Origin: Nitrobacter vulgaris
GTDB lineage: Bacteria > Pseudomonadota > Alphaproteobacteria > Rhizobiales > Xanthobacteraceae
DNA: 64,000 nt
NCBI RefSeq assembly: GCF_002028545.1
Contig: NZ_MWPQ01000055.1
Span: forward strand, 1-64,000
Direction: 5' to 3'
Made by a program: the position numbers and the translations under genes. The notes under the pieces are model-generated. The model searched no databases, was not told where the DNA came from, and worked only from the letters and a program-made list of their open reading frames with translations. Of the stretch, positions 55,157-64,000 are shown in pieces (position 1 is the first letter of the stretch; each line of letters starts with the position of its first letter).

Positions 55157-56146
55157 TCAGTCCTGGTAGATCTGATCGAAGATGCCGCCTTCGCTGAAGT
55201 GCACCTTCTGCGCCTTGGCCCAACCGCCGAACACGTCGTCGATCTTGAACAGTTCAACCTTGGGGAATGCATCGGCATATTTCTGGATTATTTCCGGGTC
55301 AGTCGGACGGTAGTAGTTTCGCCCAGCGATATCCTGGGCGTCCTTCGTATACCAATATTTCAGATACGCCTCGGCAACGGCGCGTGTACCCTTCTTGTCT
55401 ACCACTTTATCCACGACAGCAACCGGCGGTTCCGCCAGAATGGAGATCGACGGCACCACGATCTCGAATTTATCTTTTCCGAACTCCTTCAGCGCGAGAA
55501 AGGCTTCGTTCTCCCATGCCAGCAGCACGTCGCCGACGCCGCGCTCGACGAAGGTGACGGTAGAGCCGCGCGCGCCGGTATCGAGCACCGGAACGTGTTT
55601 GTAAATGTCGGCCACAAACTGTTTAGCCTTGTCTTCGCCGCCCAGCTTTTTCAGCGCAAAACCCCATGCTGCGAGATAATTCCAGCGCGCGCCGCCGGAG
55701 GTTTTGGGATTCGGCGTAATGACTTTGACACCGGGCTTGATCAGATCGCCCCAATCCTTGATAGCTTTGGGATTGCCGGTACGCACCAGAAAAACGATCG
55801 TTGACGTATAGGGAGATGAGTTCTCCGGCAACCGCTTCTGCCAGTCCTTAGCCAACAGACCGTGCTCCGCCGCCGCATCGATGTCATAGGCGAGCGCAAG
55901 GGTCACCACATCGGCCTGCAAACCATCGATCACTCCGCGCGCCTGCTTTCCGGAGCCGCCATGAGACTGCTTGATCTCGACGCTCTTGCCGGTTTCCTTT
56001 TGATAATGCGCCGCAAACGCCTTGTTGAAATCAGCATAAAGCTCTCGAGTCGGATCGTATGAGACATTCAGCAACGACACGTCGGCCGCGTAGGCAGAAC
56101 CAGCCCATATCAATCCAGCCAAAACCATAAAGATTCGACGAAGCAT
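55157..56146 (-). CDS. sbp: Sulfate-binding periplasmic protein
   Basis: A 329-residue solute-binding protein: signal peptide [19 protein letters not shown], then [36 protein letters not shown] (sulfate site), and WEAFLAL-like region ([21 protein letters not shown]). The third ATG (56146) is preferred because GGAG lies 6 bp upstream; ATGs at 56152 and 56158 are in frame. First gene of the uptake operon, upstream region 56159-56274. Confidence 0.92.
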   Translation of the reverse strand: MLRRIFMVLAGLIWAGSAYAADVSLLNVSYDPTRELYADFNKAFAAHYQKETGKSVEIKQSHGGSGKQARGVIDGLQADVVTLALAYDIDAAAEHGLLAKDWQKRLPENSSPYTSTIVFLVRTGNPKAIKDWGDLIKPGVKVITPNPKTSGGARWNYLAAWGFALKKLGGEDKAKQFVADIYKHVPVLDTGARGSTVTFVERGVGDVLLAWENEAFLALKEFGKDKFEIVVPSISILAEPPVAVVDKVVDKKGTRAVAEAYLKYWYTKDAQDIAGRNYYRPTDPEIIQKYADAFPKVELFKIDDVFGGWAKAQKVHFSEGGIFDQIYQD

Positions 56147-56274
56147 TCCCATCTCCATAAGGCCCGCTCACGCGACGACCATTAGCGCCAGAACCCATGA
56201 AGAAACTCGTCAAAGGGCAGCTTCAAGTCAACGAAACGACATTTCAATGTTTGCGGCGGTGCAGAGTTATTCCT

Positions 56275-57039
56275 CTACGAAGTCTTCATCGTGTGGATGC
56301 CGCATTCCGTCTTGGCTCTGCCGCGCCAGCGGCCGGCGCGTGCGTCTTCATTCGCGGTCGCGCGCGAGGTGCATGGCATGCAGCCGACGGAGAGGAATCC
56401 CGACGCGATAAGCGGGTGCGGCGGCAGTTTCGCCGATGCATAGATCGCCTCGATGTCGGCGCGCGAGGCGTTCGCGAACGGATTGAACTTGAGCCGCGCG
56501 CCGTCGTCTTCCACGAATGGAATGTCGGCGCGAAGGCCACCCTGAAACCGCTTGCGACCGTTGATCCAGGCGTCGAACGGCTGAAGTGCGCGCGCAAGCG
56601 GCTCCACTTTCCGAATCCGGCAGCAGGCATCCGGATCTGAGTGCCATAACTCGCGATCAGGGTCCTCGCCTTTCAACGCATCCTCTGACGGCGGAATGGA
56701 GCGAACATCTGTCAGGCCGAGCGCCGCGATCAATGTGTCACGATAGGTCAGCGTCTCTTCAAACAGCCATCCGGTATCGAGAAAGATGACCGGAATGGCA
56801 GGATCGACGTCAGCCATCACCTTGAGCAGCGCAGCGGACTCGGTGCCGAACGACGAGACCAGCGCCAGCCTGTCTCGACCAACCGTGCGAAGCGCCACAC
56901 TGATCACATCCGCGGGGGAAGCGCTGCGCAAAGACTCGTTTAGCGCGGCCGCAGCAGGCAATGCGGGGATCTCTGCCGCTGGAGCAGATTGCGCTGTCGC
57001 ACCCGTCGCGGCGCTCTTTCGTTCAAGCAGAGAAGTCAT
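56275..57039 (-). CDS. cysH: Assimilatory APS/PAPS reductase CysH, iron-sulfur type
   Basis: A 254-residue reductase giving sulfite from adenylyl sulfate with thioredoxin. The PP-loop-type N-terminus has LALVSSFGTESAALLKVM, and the two Cys pairs of the [4Fe-4S] form are present: DACCRIRK (about 152) and GCMPCTS (about 231), with the catalytic Cys in KTECGIH at the end. This pattern marks APS as the likely substrate. The start MTSLLERKSAA overlaps the cysG stop by 4 bp (ATGA). Confidence 0.93.
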   Translation of the reverse strand: MTSLLERKSAATGATAQSAPAAEIPALPAAAALNESLRSASPADVISVALRTVGRDRLALVSSFGTESAALLKVMADVDPAIPVIFLDTGWLFEETLTYRDTLIAALGLTDVRSIPPSEDALKGEDPDRELWHSDPDACCRIRKVEPLARALQPFDAWINGRKRFQGGLRADIPFVEDDGARLKFNPFANASRADIEAIYASAKLPPHPLIASGFLSVGCMPCTSRATANEDARAGRWRGRAKTECGIHTMKTS

Positions 57040-58472
57040 TCTGCGGCCATCTGAAATGTCTGGAGGGAGGAATTCTGGCTCGCATTGCGCCACGGCGCGG
57101 AGTGCGAAACGACGTCACCGATCACAAGGATAGCGGGGCCACCCTCGACATCGCGAACCAGCGCCGGAAGGTGATCCAGTATACCGATGACGGATTTGGC
57201 ATCGGGACGGGTGGCGCGGGCGAACACGCCGACCGGCGTTTCGGGCGAACGCCCGGCCTCCAGCAGCCCGCTGCGGATCGCCGCCGCCGCCGTGATTCCC
57301 ATATAGACCACGACGGTCATCTTGCGGTCGGTCAGTGCCGACCAGTCGACGTTCGAAGCGTCGTGAGCCTTATGCGCGGTAAGAAAGGTGATGCGCAGCG
57401 CCTCTCGGCGGTAGGTGAGCGGCACTTCGAATTCCGCAGCCGCGCCGAGCCCGGCCGTAATTCCAGGTATAACCGAACAGGCGACACCGGCCTCTCGTAG
57501 CGCCTCTACCTCTTCGCCGCCGCGGCCGAAAATGAAGGGATCGCCGCCCTTGAGGCGGACGGCCCGCTGACCGGATTTGGCGGCATCGATCAGCAGCCGG
57601 TTGATGGCGTCTTGCCCGATGCCGGGTTTGCCGATGCGGCGACCCACCGGCACACGCACCGCGTCGCGGCGCGCGCGATCGAGAATCTCTGGCGTGACCA
57701 ATTCGTCGTAAAATACGATGTCGGCATCCTGCAGCGCCCGCAGCGCCTTGATGGTGAGCAGATCCGGATCGCCCGGCCCCGCGCCGACCAGCGTGACGCG
57801 CCCTTCGATCTCGCCCGGAACAGATGCACCCGCATAAATAGACGGATCGACAATCGCCTTCAGTGAGCCTTCGGCCTCATCGGAACGGCCGGCAAGAATC
57901 GCCTCGCCGATCGGGCCGTCGATCACGCGCTCCCAAAAGCGACGACGCAACGGGAGGTCGGGAATGTGGTCATGAATTGACCTGCGCCAGCGCCCAATCA
58001 TAGCCGCCAGGTCGCCTATACGCGCCGGCAAGGCTGCTTCGATACGTTCGCGCACACGCCGCGCCACCACGGGTGATGCGCCGCCGGTGCCGATCGCCGC
58101 CACCACGTCGCCGCGATCCACGATCGCAGGAACGATGAAACTCGAATGCGCAGGATCGTCCATCACATTGACGGGCACACCGGCCGACCGCGCACGCGCA
58201 GCGACGTGCTCGCCGATCTCCCCGGCGCTCGCGCAGAACACCGCGACGATGCCGCTAAGATCAACCGTGCGCGGATCGACTTCCCCTCTCTCGATCCGCG
58301 AAGCGGCAGCCGCGTCAAGACCGGGAACCGCGAAGTCACCGTCGGTGGCGTGCCAGCGCACATGCGCTCCCGCCGCAAGCAACAGGCGCAACCTGGCCCG
58401 AACCAGGTCGCCCGCTCCGACCAAAAGGATCGGACCGGCACTGGGATCGAGAAAGATCGGGAGGAACTTCAT
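57036..58472 (-). CDS. cysG: Siroheme synthase CysG (dehydrogenase/ferrochelatase and methyltransferase)
   Basis: A 478-residue trifunctional enzyme making siroheme, the cofactor of sulfite reductase. The N-terminal part (about 1-200) is the precorrin-2 dehydrogenase/ferrochelatase with ILLVGAGDLVRARLRLLL (NAD site) and GGASPVVARRVRE; the C-terminal part (about 215-465) is the SAM uroporphyrinogen-III methyltransferase with VTLVGAGPGDPDLLTIKALR, YDELV and RLKGGDPFIFGRGGEE. It is the first gene of a two-gene operon with cysH, divergent from cysD. Confidence 0.94.
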   Translation of the reverse strand: MKFLPIFLDPSAGPILLVGAGDLVRARLRLLLAAGAHVRWHATDGDFAVPGLDAAAASRIERGEVDPRTVDLSGIVAVFCASAGEIGEHVAARARSAGVPVNVMDDPAHSSFIVPAIVDRGDVVAAIGTGGASPVVARRVRERIEAALPARIGDLAAMIGRWRRSIHDHIPDLPLRRRFWERVIDGPIGEAILAGRSDEAEGSLKAIVDPSIYAGASVPGEIEGRVTLVGAGPGDPDLLTIKALRALQDADIVFYDELVTPEILDRARRDAVRVPVGRRIGKPGIGQDAINRLLIDAAKSGQRAVRLKGGDPFIFGRGGEEVEALREAGVACSVIPGITAGLGAAAEFEVPLTYRREALRITFLTAHKAHDASNVDWSALTDRKMTVVVYMGITAAAAIRSGLLEAGRSPETPVGVFARATRPDAKSVIGILDHLPALVRDVEGGPAILVIGDVVSHSAPWRNASQNSSLQTFQMAAE

Positions 58473-58505
58473 CTGGTGTTCTCTACTCCCTGGATAGGGT
58501 TGACT

Positions 58506-58559
58506 GAAATTATTTTCTATTTATGTATCTGACAAGATCACAAAACAGAAAATTATTTC
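58506..58559. promoter_or_regulatory. AT-rich inverted repeat in the cysG-cysD divergent gap
   Basis: GAAATTATTTTCT (58506-58518) and AGAAAATTATTTC (58547-58559) are inverted copies with 12 of 13 positions matching, in a strikingly AT-rich stretch between divergent cysG and cysD. It is a candidate binding region for a sulfur regulator controlling both operons. No regulator gene is in the window. Confidence 0.5.
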
Positions 58560-58725
58560 TTCTATGCGAAGACCTAAGTATAGAATTTCCTACTTCAAAA
58601 CACCACCCGGGCGAGATGCATCTTCTCAGCGTCCGGAATCCGCAATTCTGGCGACCGCTGACTTTGACGATCAGCGGCACAGCCGTCGACTGTGAACGAC
58701 GAAAAAAGAAGCTAAGGAGCAGGCC

Positions 58726-59532
58726 ATGCAGCCTGGAATGGACCATCTTGATGCGCTTGAAGCGCAGAGTATCTACATTTTCCGGGAAGCGTTTGCCCGG
58801 CTGAAAAAGCTCGCGCTGCTGTGGTCGCTGGGCAAGGATTCCAACGTGATGATCTGGCTGGCGCGCAAGGCCTTCTTCGGCCGGGTGCCGTTCCCGGCGT
58901 TGCACGTGGACACCGAGAAGAAATTCCCCGAAATGTACGCATTTCGTGATCGCTACTCGAAGGAGTGGGACCTCGACCTCAAGGTTGATTACTGCCCGCC
59001 GGTCGAAGCGATCGATCCGACCTTGCCGCCTGCCGCTCGCTCCGCGGCGCGCAAGACCGAGGGGCTGAAACTCGCGCTCAACAAATATGGCTTCGACGGA
59101 CTGATCGCCGGCATCCGCCGCGATGAGGAAGCGACCCGCGCCAAGGAACGGGTGTTTTCGCCACGCGGCACCGAAGGCGGATGGGATGTACGCGACCAAC
59201 CGCCCGAATTCTGGGATCAGTTCAATGCCTCGCCGCCTCCCGGCGCGCATTTGCGGATCCATCCGATCCTGCACTGGACCGAGGCGGATATTTGGGCCTA
59301 CACCAAACGCGAGAACATCCCGATCATTCCGCTCTATCTGGCGAAGGAGGGCAAACGCTATCGTTCGCTCGGCGACGCCGACATCACCTTTCCCGTCCCT
59401 TCGACCGCATCGAGCATCGACGAGATTCTGATCGAACTCGAGGGCACCAAGATTCCCGAACGCGCCGGGCGCGCGCTTGACCACGAGACCGAAGACGCTT
59501 TCGAACGGCTTCGTGTCGCCGGCTATCTCTGA
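58726..59532 (+). CDS. cysD: Sulfate adenylyltransferase subunit 2 (CysD)
   Basis: A 268-residue PP-loop ATPase that makes APS from sulfate and ATP. HLDALEAQSIYIFREAFARL, then the PP-loop LLWSLGKDSNVMIWLARKAF (about 32-50), HVDTEKKFPEMY and IAGIRRDEEATRAKERVFSP. The start is behind AAGGAG. It pairs with the CysNC protein 26 bp downstream. Confidence 0.94.
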   Translation: MQPGMDHLDALEAQSIYIFREAFARLKKLALLWSLGKDSNVMIWLARKAFFGRVPFPALHVDTEKKFPEMYAFRDRYSKEWDLDLKVDYCPPVEAIDPTLPPAARSAARKTEGLKLALNKYGFDGLIAGIRRDEEATRAKERVFSPRGTEGGWDVRDQPPEFWDQFNASPPPGAHLRIHPILHWTEADIWAYTKRENIPIIPLYLAKEGKRYRSLGDADITFPVPSTASSIDEILIELEGTKIPERAGRALDHETEDAFERLRVAGYL

Positions 59533-59558
59533 TCTGAATCGAATCGAGCGCTTTTCCA

Positions 59559-61484
59559 ATGAACATGATCGCACCTAACCTCGCGTCGAACGCTGCCCTC
59601 TCGACGCCCAACGGCACGACCCGCCCCCAGGTCCGCATCGTCATTGTCGGCCACGTCGATCACGGCAAGTCAACGCTGGTCGGGCGGTTGCTGCACGAGA
59701 CCGGCAGCCTGCCCGATGGCAAACTTGAGATGCTGAAAGCGGTCAGCACCCGACGCGGTATGCCGTTCGAATGGTCGTTCCTGCTGGACGCCCTGCAAAC
59801 CGAGCGGGATCAGGGCATCACCATCGATACCACGCAGATCCGTTTCCGTACGCGCTCGCGCGACGTGGTGCTGATCGACGCTCCCGGCCATGCCGAATTT
59901 TTGCGTAACATGATCACCGGCGCGGCACAGGCCGACGGCGCAGTGCTCATCATCGACGCGCTGGAAGGCGTGCGCGACCAAACGCGGCGGCACGGCTATT
60001 TGCTGCATCTGCTCGGCGTCAAACAGGTCGCTGTCGTCGTCAATAAGATGGACCGAGTCGATTTCAGCACGGAACGCTTTGGCGCCATTCGAGACGAAAT
60101 TTCGGCACACCTGACCGGCCTCGGCCTCGCGCCGACGGCCGTGATTCCAATATCGGCCCGCGACGGCGACGGCGTGTCCGAGCGGACTGCGAAGATCGGC
60201 TGGTACAGCGGTCCCACCGTGGTCGAGGCCATCGATGCACTGCACCCGGCGCGACCGCTCGATGAACTGGCGCTGCGCTTCCCCGTTCAGGCGATCTACA
60301 AATTCGATGATCGCCGCATCGTGGCCGGGCGTATCGAGTCGGGCGGCCTGACCGCGGGCGACGAGATCGTGATCATGCCGGCCGGAAAGATCGCAAAGAT
60401 CCGCAGCGTTGAAGGCTGGCCCTCGAGTCCGAAAAGTGCGCAGGGGGCCGGCCGCTCGGTCGGCATCACGCTCGACCGCGAATTGTTCGTCGAGCGCGGG
60501 GATGTCATTGCCCATGTTGGGTCGGCCCCGCGCGATACCCGAAGGATACGGGCACGCATCTTCTGGCTGCACGAGCAACCGCTCGCAGCTGGCGCATCCA
60601 TTCTGCTGCGGCTCGGCAACAAGGAAACGCGCGCCGTCGTCGTGGCCATCGAGAAAGCCGTCGATCCCGGCGAACTCTCGAGCGCCGAAACCAAGGCGAT
60701 CGCGCGCAATCATGTCGGTGAAATCGACATTTCGCTATCGCAGCCTCTCGCCGCCGACCCGTATGTCGACAACCCCCGCACCGGCCGCCTCGTGATCGAG
60801 GTCAACGGCCGCATCGCCGGCGGCGGGCTGGTGCTCAGCGTCGACGCAGGACAGCGCGCGGCTCCGGTCGACATCGTACCGGTGGAATCCGCGCTGCGGC
60901 CCGACGAGCGCTCCGCCCGCTATCGTCACAACGGCGCCGTCGTCTGGCTGACGGGATTGCCGGGCTCCGGTAAATCCACGCTGGCCCGCGCGCTGGAGCG
61001 AAAGTTGTTCAGCGACGGCGGCTCGCCGATCCTGCTCGACGGCGACACGCTGCGCGCCGGACTGAACGGCGACCTCGGTTTCTCGCCGCAGGATCGCACT
61101 GAGAACATCCGCCGGCTCGCCGAAGTCGCCACGCATCTCGCGCGCAATGGTCACCTCGCGATCGTCGCTGCGGTCTCCCCATCGCGCGAGGATCGCGCCG
61201 CGGCGCGGCGCATCGCCGACAGCACCTTCCGCGAAGTCTATGTCGCAACGCCGGCTGACGTTTGCGAGCGCCGCGATCCCAAGGGGCACTATGCGAAGGC
61301 GCGCGCGGGTGTGCTGCATGGCTTCACCGGCATCGGAAACGACTATCAGCCCCCGGAGACGGTGGAACTGACGATCGATACCTCGTCCCGCACGGTAAGT
61401 GATGCCGCCGATGAGATCGAGCAGATGTTGATCAGAACCGGCGTTCTGTTCGACGAACTGACCGACGTCGCCGCCAACATCTGA
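59559..61484 (+). CDS. cysNC: Sulfate adenylyltransferase subunit 1 / APS kinase fusion (CysNC)
   Basis: A 641-residue fusion. The N-terminal GTPase (about 20-440) has [13 protein letters not shown] (G1), [12 protein letters not shown] (G3) and NKMD (G4), and drives sulfate adenylation with CysD. The C-terminal APS kinase (about 455-625) has [17 protein letters not shown] (P-loop, about 463), [16 protein letters not shown] and [10 protein letters not shown], and makes PAPS. This is the NodQ-like arrangement. A 10-bp hairpin follows the stop codon. Confidence 0.94.
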   Translation: MNMIAPNLASNAALSTPNGTTRPQVRIVIVGHVDHGKSTLVGRLLHETGSLPDGKLEMLKAVSTRRGMPFEWSFLLDALQTERDQGITIDTTQIRFRTRSRDVVLIDAPGHAEFLRNMITGAAQADGAVLIIDALEGVRDQTRRHGYLLHLLGVKQVAVVVNKMDRVDFSTERFGAIRDEISAHLTGLGLAPTAVIPISARDGDGVSERTAKIGWYSGPTVVEAIDALHPARPLDELALRFPVQAIYKFDDRRIVAGRIESGGLTAGDEIVIMPAGKIAKIRSVEGWPSSPKSAQGAGRSVGITLDRELFVERGDVIAHVGSAPRDTRRIRARIFWLHEQPLAAGASILLRLGNKETRAVVVAIEKAVDPGELSSAETKAIARNHVGEIDISLSQPLAADPYVDNPRTGRLVIEVNGRIAGGGLVLSVDAGQRAAPVDIVPVESALRPDERSARYRHNGAVVWLTGLPGSGKSTLARALERKLFSDGGSPILLDGDTLRAGLNGDLGFSPQDRTENIRRLAEVATHLARNGHLAIVAAVSPSREDRAAARRIADSTFREVYVATPADVCERRDPKGHYAKARAGVLHGFTGIGNDYQPPETVELTIDTSSRTVSDAADEIEQMLIRTGVLFDELTDVAANI

Positions 61485-61501
61485 GGCTGCGAATACTGGG
61501 C

Positions 61502-61528
61502 CATAGCCGCGGACCCTGCGCGGCTATG
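61502..61528 (+). terminator. Hairpin downstream of cysNC, possible terminator
   Basis: Perfect 10-bp stem, arms CATAGCCGCG (61502-61511) and CGCGGCTATG (61519-61528), loop of 7, starting 18 bp after the stop codon. There is no T run, so it may act in RNA stability or as a weak terminator. Confidence 0.5.
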
Positions 61529-61546
61529 TATCGGCTTGTCTCGGTC

Positions 61547-61645
61547 TATAGCGTTTTCGAGCGATACCAGTTCGCGTGAAGAAAATGTGTCAGATCAAAA
61601 TCGTAGAGTTCCGCTTCTGGCTCCATCAGAAGCGGAAAGGCCCTA
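61547..61645. repeat. Interspersed repeat A, fullest copy
   Basis: Starts TATAGCGTTTTCGAGCGATA, continues CCAGTTCGCGTGAAG and ATCAAAATCGTAGAG, and ends with an 11-bp stem (TTCCGCTTCTG 61609-61619 / CAGAAGCGGAA 61627-61637). The block order is shared with 21165-21265. Confidence 0.65.
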
Positions 61646-61776
61646 AGACTATTCAACTCGTGTGAAGGGCTTCTCACGGCGCCGGCTTTGGCGCTAAATA
61701 ACGGTCCAGCGCCCGTAATTGGGCGACGACCCGGCCTTGAAACAGCGCAGCCGTTTCTCGCGAGAAGTCCGTCGAC

Positions 61777-63963
61777 ATGACCAGAATTGACGCCCACGGA
61801 CTGAAGATCGCGCCTGTCCTGTTCGATTTTGTCGCCGAGGAAGCGACGCCGCGGACCGGCGTTACGCCCGATGCGTTCTGGGCCGGACTTGCCGCCATCG
61901 TCCGCGATCTCGGACCGAGAAACCGCGAGTTGCTCGCGGTGCGCGATTCACTACAGGCGAAGATCGACGGATGGCATCGCGCCAGTAAAGGCACGCCGTT
62001 CGACATGGGCGCCTATACGGCGTTCCTGACGGAGATCGGCTATCTGCAACCAGAGCCGGAGACGCGGCGGGTCGAGACCGCCAATGTCGATGACGAGATC
62101 GGAAAAATCTGCGGCCCGCAACTGGTGGTGCCGCTGACCAATGCGCGCTACGCGCTAAACGCCGCAAATGCGCGCTGGGGCAGCCTCTACGATGCGCTGT
62201 ATGGCACCGACGCCATTGCGCACGAGGCCGACGAGGCCAAAGGCTATGACAGGGCGCGCGGCAGCAAGGTGATTGCGAAGGCAAAGGCTTTCCTCGATTC
62301 GGCAGCACCGCTTTCGAATGGCGCTCATGCTGACGTCGCAGGCTACAGCGTGTTCAACGGACAGCTGTCGGTCAAACTCAAAAACGGCGACACGACCGGT
62401 CTGATGAGGGAGTCGCAGTTTGCGGGCTACCAGGGCGATGCGCGTACTCCATCCGCGATCCTGCTCGTTAATCACGGTCTGCACATCGATATCCAGGTCG
62501 ACCGCGTCCACCCCATCGGCAAGGATGATCCCGCCGGCGTCGCCGACGTGATCATCGAGGCTGCCATCAGCACCATTCTCGACATGGAGGATAGCGTCGC
62601 CACTGTCGATGCCGACGACAAGGTTCTGGTGTATCGCAACACGCTCGGCCTGATGAACGGCACCCTCACCGACACTTTTGAAAAGGGTCGCAAGACCGTC
62701 ACCCGCGCCCTCAACGCCGACCGCGTCTACACCGCGCCGGACGGCGGGCAACTCACGCTGCACGGGCGCAGCCTGCTTTTGATCCGCAACGTCGGTCACC
62801 ACATGTTCACCGACGCGGTGCTCGACCAGAGCGGCGCAGAGATTCCGGAAGGCCTGCTTGACGCAGCGGTGTCAGGGCTGCTCGCAATTCATGATCTCAA
62901 TGGAGTTTCGAAGACGCGGAACACCCGTAGCGGCTCGGTCTACCTGGTCAAGCCGAAGATGCACGGCCCCGACGAGGTAGCGCTGACCTGCGAATTGTTC
63001 GCCCGCGTCGAGACGATGCTCGGATTGCGGGAGAACACGCTCAAGATCGGCATTATGGACGAGGAACGCCGCACCACGGTCAACCTCAAAGCCTGCATCC
63101 AGGCCGCATCGAAACGCATCTGCTTCATCAATACAGGTTTTCTCGACCGCACCGGGGACGAGATTCACACCTCGATGGAAGCGGGCCCGGTGATCCGCAA
63201 AGGCGAGATGAAGGCGCAGCCATGGATCAAGGCCTATGAGGACTGGAATGTCGACATCGGCCTGATCGATGGCCTGCCCGGCCATGCTCAGATCGGCAAG
63301 GGCATGTGGGCAGCGCCCGACAGGATGGCGGACATGCTGGTGCAGAAAATCAGTCACCCGCAAGCGGGCGCCACCACCGCATGGGTACCGTCGCCGACCG
63401 CGGCGACGCTGCACGCCTTGCACTACCATCAGATTGACGTGCCAAGGCGCCAGCAGGAACTGGAGGCAAGCGGGCGGCGCGCCAGGCTATCCGATCTCCT
63501 CACTATCCCGGTATCTCATTCGAACTGGGCGCCCGAAGACGTGAAGCAGGAAATCGACAATAACTGTCAGGGCATTCTCGGCTATGTGGTGCGCTGGATC
63601 GATCAGGGCGTGGGCTGCTCGAAGGTACCGGACATCCACGACGTCGGCCTGATGGAAGATCGCGCCACGCTGCGGATTTCCAGTCAGCATTTGGCGAACT
63701 GGCTGCATCATGGCGTCGTCACCAGCGATCAGGTGATGGACTCGCTCAAGCGCATGGCCGTCATCGTTGACGAACAAAACGCAGGCGATCCTCTCTACAA
63801 GCCAATGGCTCCGAATTTCGACAGCGTGGCTTTCAAGGCGGCCTGCGATCTGGTGTTCAAGGGCCGCGAGCAGCCAAACGGATATACCGAATACATCCTG
63901 ACCGAACGGCGGCGCGAGGCCAAGATGGAGCGCGTTGGATTGACTGTACGATCCTGCGAATGA
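61777..63963 (+). CDS. glcB: Malate synthase G
   Basis: A 728-residue enzyme condensing glyoxylate with acetyl-CoA to malate. [19 protein letters not shown] at the start, [17 protein letters not shown] (about 329), the glyoxylate/Mg site [13 protein letters not shown] (about 427), and the catalytic Asp in [16 protein letters not shown] (about 630) are present. The length matches the G form. Isocitrate lyase is not in the window, so the glyoxylate source is not shown. No known regulator is adjacent. Confidence 0.95.
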   Translation: MTRIDAHGLKIAPVLFDFVAEEATPRTGVTPDAFWAGLAAIVRDLGPRNRELLAVRDSLQAKIDGWHRASKGTPFDMGAYTAFLTEIGYLQPEPETRRVETANVDDEIGKICGPQLVVPLTNARYALNAANARWGSLYDALYGTDAIAHEADEAKGYDRARGSKVIAKAKAFLDSAAPLSNGAHADVAGYSVFNGQLSVKLKNGDTTGLMRESQFAGYQGDARTPSAILLVNHGLHIDIQVDRVHPIGKDDPAGVADVIIEAAISTILDMEDSVATVDADDKVLVYRNTLGLMNGTLTDTFEKGRKTVTRALNADRVYTAPDGGQLTLHGRSLLLIRNVGHHMFTDAVLDQSGAEIPEGLLDAAVSGLLAIHDLNGVSKTRNTRSGSVYLVKPKMHGPDEVALTCELFARVETMLGLRENTLKIGIMDEERRTTVNLKACIQAASKRICFINTGFLDRTGDEIHTSMEAGPVIRKGEMKAQPWIKAYEDWNVDIGLIDGLPGHAQIGKGMWAAPDRMADMLVQKISHPQAGATTAWVPSPTAATLHALHYHQIDVPRRQQELEASGRRARLSDLLTIPVSHSNWAPEDVKQEIDNNCQGILGYVVRWIDQGVGCSKVPDIHDVGLMEDRATLRISSQHLANWLHHGVVTSDQVMDSLKRMAVIVDEQNAGDPLYKPMAPNFDSVAFKAACDLVFKGREQPNGYTEYILTERRREAKMERVGLTVRSCE

Positions 63964-64000
63964 CCTGGCGGGTCTCCCGGGGCAGCTCACTGGTCGCGTC

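Overview
The window looks like the chromosome of an alphaproteobacterium of the Bradyrhizobium / Rhodopseudomonas / Nitrobacter / Afipia group (Nitrobacteraceae). This rests on the gene families and their order (ruvCAB-ybgC, tol genes, zapA-DUF4164-6S RNA-fau, tkt-gap-pgk-fba, rpmE-DUF1465-DUF1192, a cys cluster with a cysN-cysC fusion), on high GC, and on short interspersed repeats I associate with this group. No database search was possible, so species is not claimed. Most of the window is core genome; the left 13 kb holds the accessory material.

Layout. 1-1.4 kb: right part of an IS66-family element, inserted into a small membrane-protein gene. 1.8-5.4 kb (minus): tolQ-tolR-tolA-tolB, with no pal following. 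5.9-12.3 kb: an accessory block between ybgC and tolQ. It holds a DUF2852 gene and a TetR gene sharing a 19-bp palindrome, two YCII/DGPF proteins, a GST, a tiny membrane protein, an SRPBCC protein, an ECF sigma factor of the DGPF-associated (ECF42-like) type, and a VOC gene broken by a nonsense codon. 12.6-15.2 kb: ruvC-ruvA-ruvB-ybgC, coupled by 4-bp overlaps. 15.5-21.2 kb: two secreted orphans, mgtE, a NUDIX gene, yebC, a YmdB-like phosphodiesterase and fau. 21.3-22.5 kb: 6S RNA, zapA, DUF4164. 22.8-31.4 kb (plus): tkt, gap, pgk, class I fba, a ThiE-like gene, a Sel1-repeat protein and an inositol-monophosphatase-family gene. 31.6-36.0 kb: RND efflux adaptor and pump. 36.6-39.2 kb: a MotA-like/OmpA-like envelope pair and a GNAT. 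39.3-44.2 kb: ABC exporter, rpmE, DUF1465, DUF1192, quinone oxidoreductase. 44.4-52.0 kb: EAL/GGDEF protein, YqgE, a DsbD-N protein, a flippase, 3-hydroxybutyrate dehydrogenase and a CAP lipoprotein. 52.4-61.5 kb: sulfate uptake and assimilation (sbp-cysT-cysW-cysA, cysG-cysH, divergent cysD-cysNC). 61.8-64.0 kb: malate synthase G.

Main result of the hunt: the ECF sigma gene sits among four promoters of one form, TGTCGG/A - 16 or 17 bp - CGTC. They lie upstream of YCII-1, SRPBCC, the YCII-2/sigma operon itself, and the VOC gene. This looks like a compact self-regulated ECF42-type regulon in 5 kb, in which one member (VOC) has a premature stop at codon 9 while its promoter remains. A second local circuit is suggested by two matching 19-bp palindromes upstream of the TetR and DUF2852 genes. 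Other points of note are the missing pal, an efflux-pump operator without a nearby regulator, two families of interspersed repeats (one of which overlaps a start codon), and an EAL protein with a degenerate GGDEF site.
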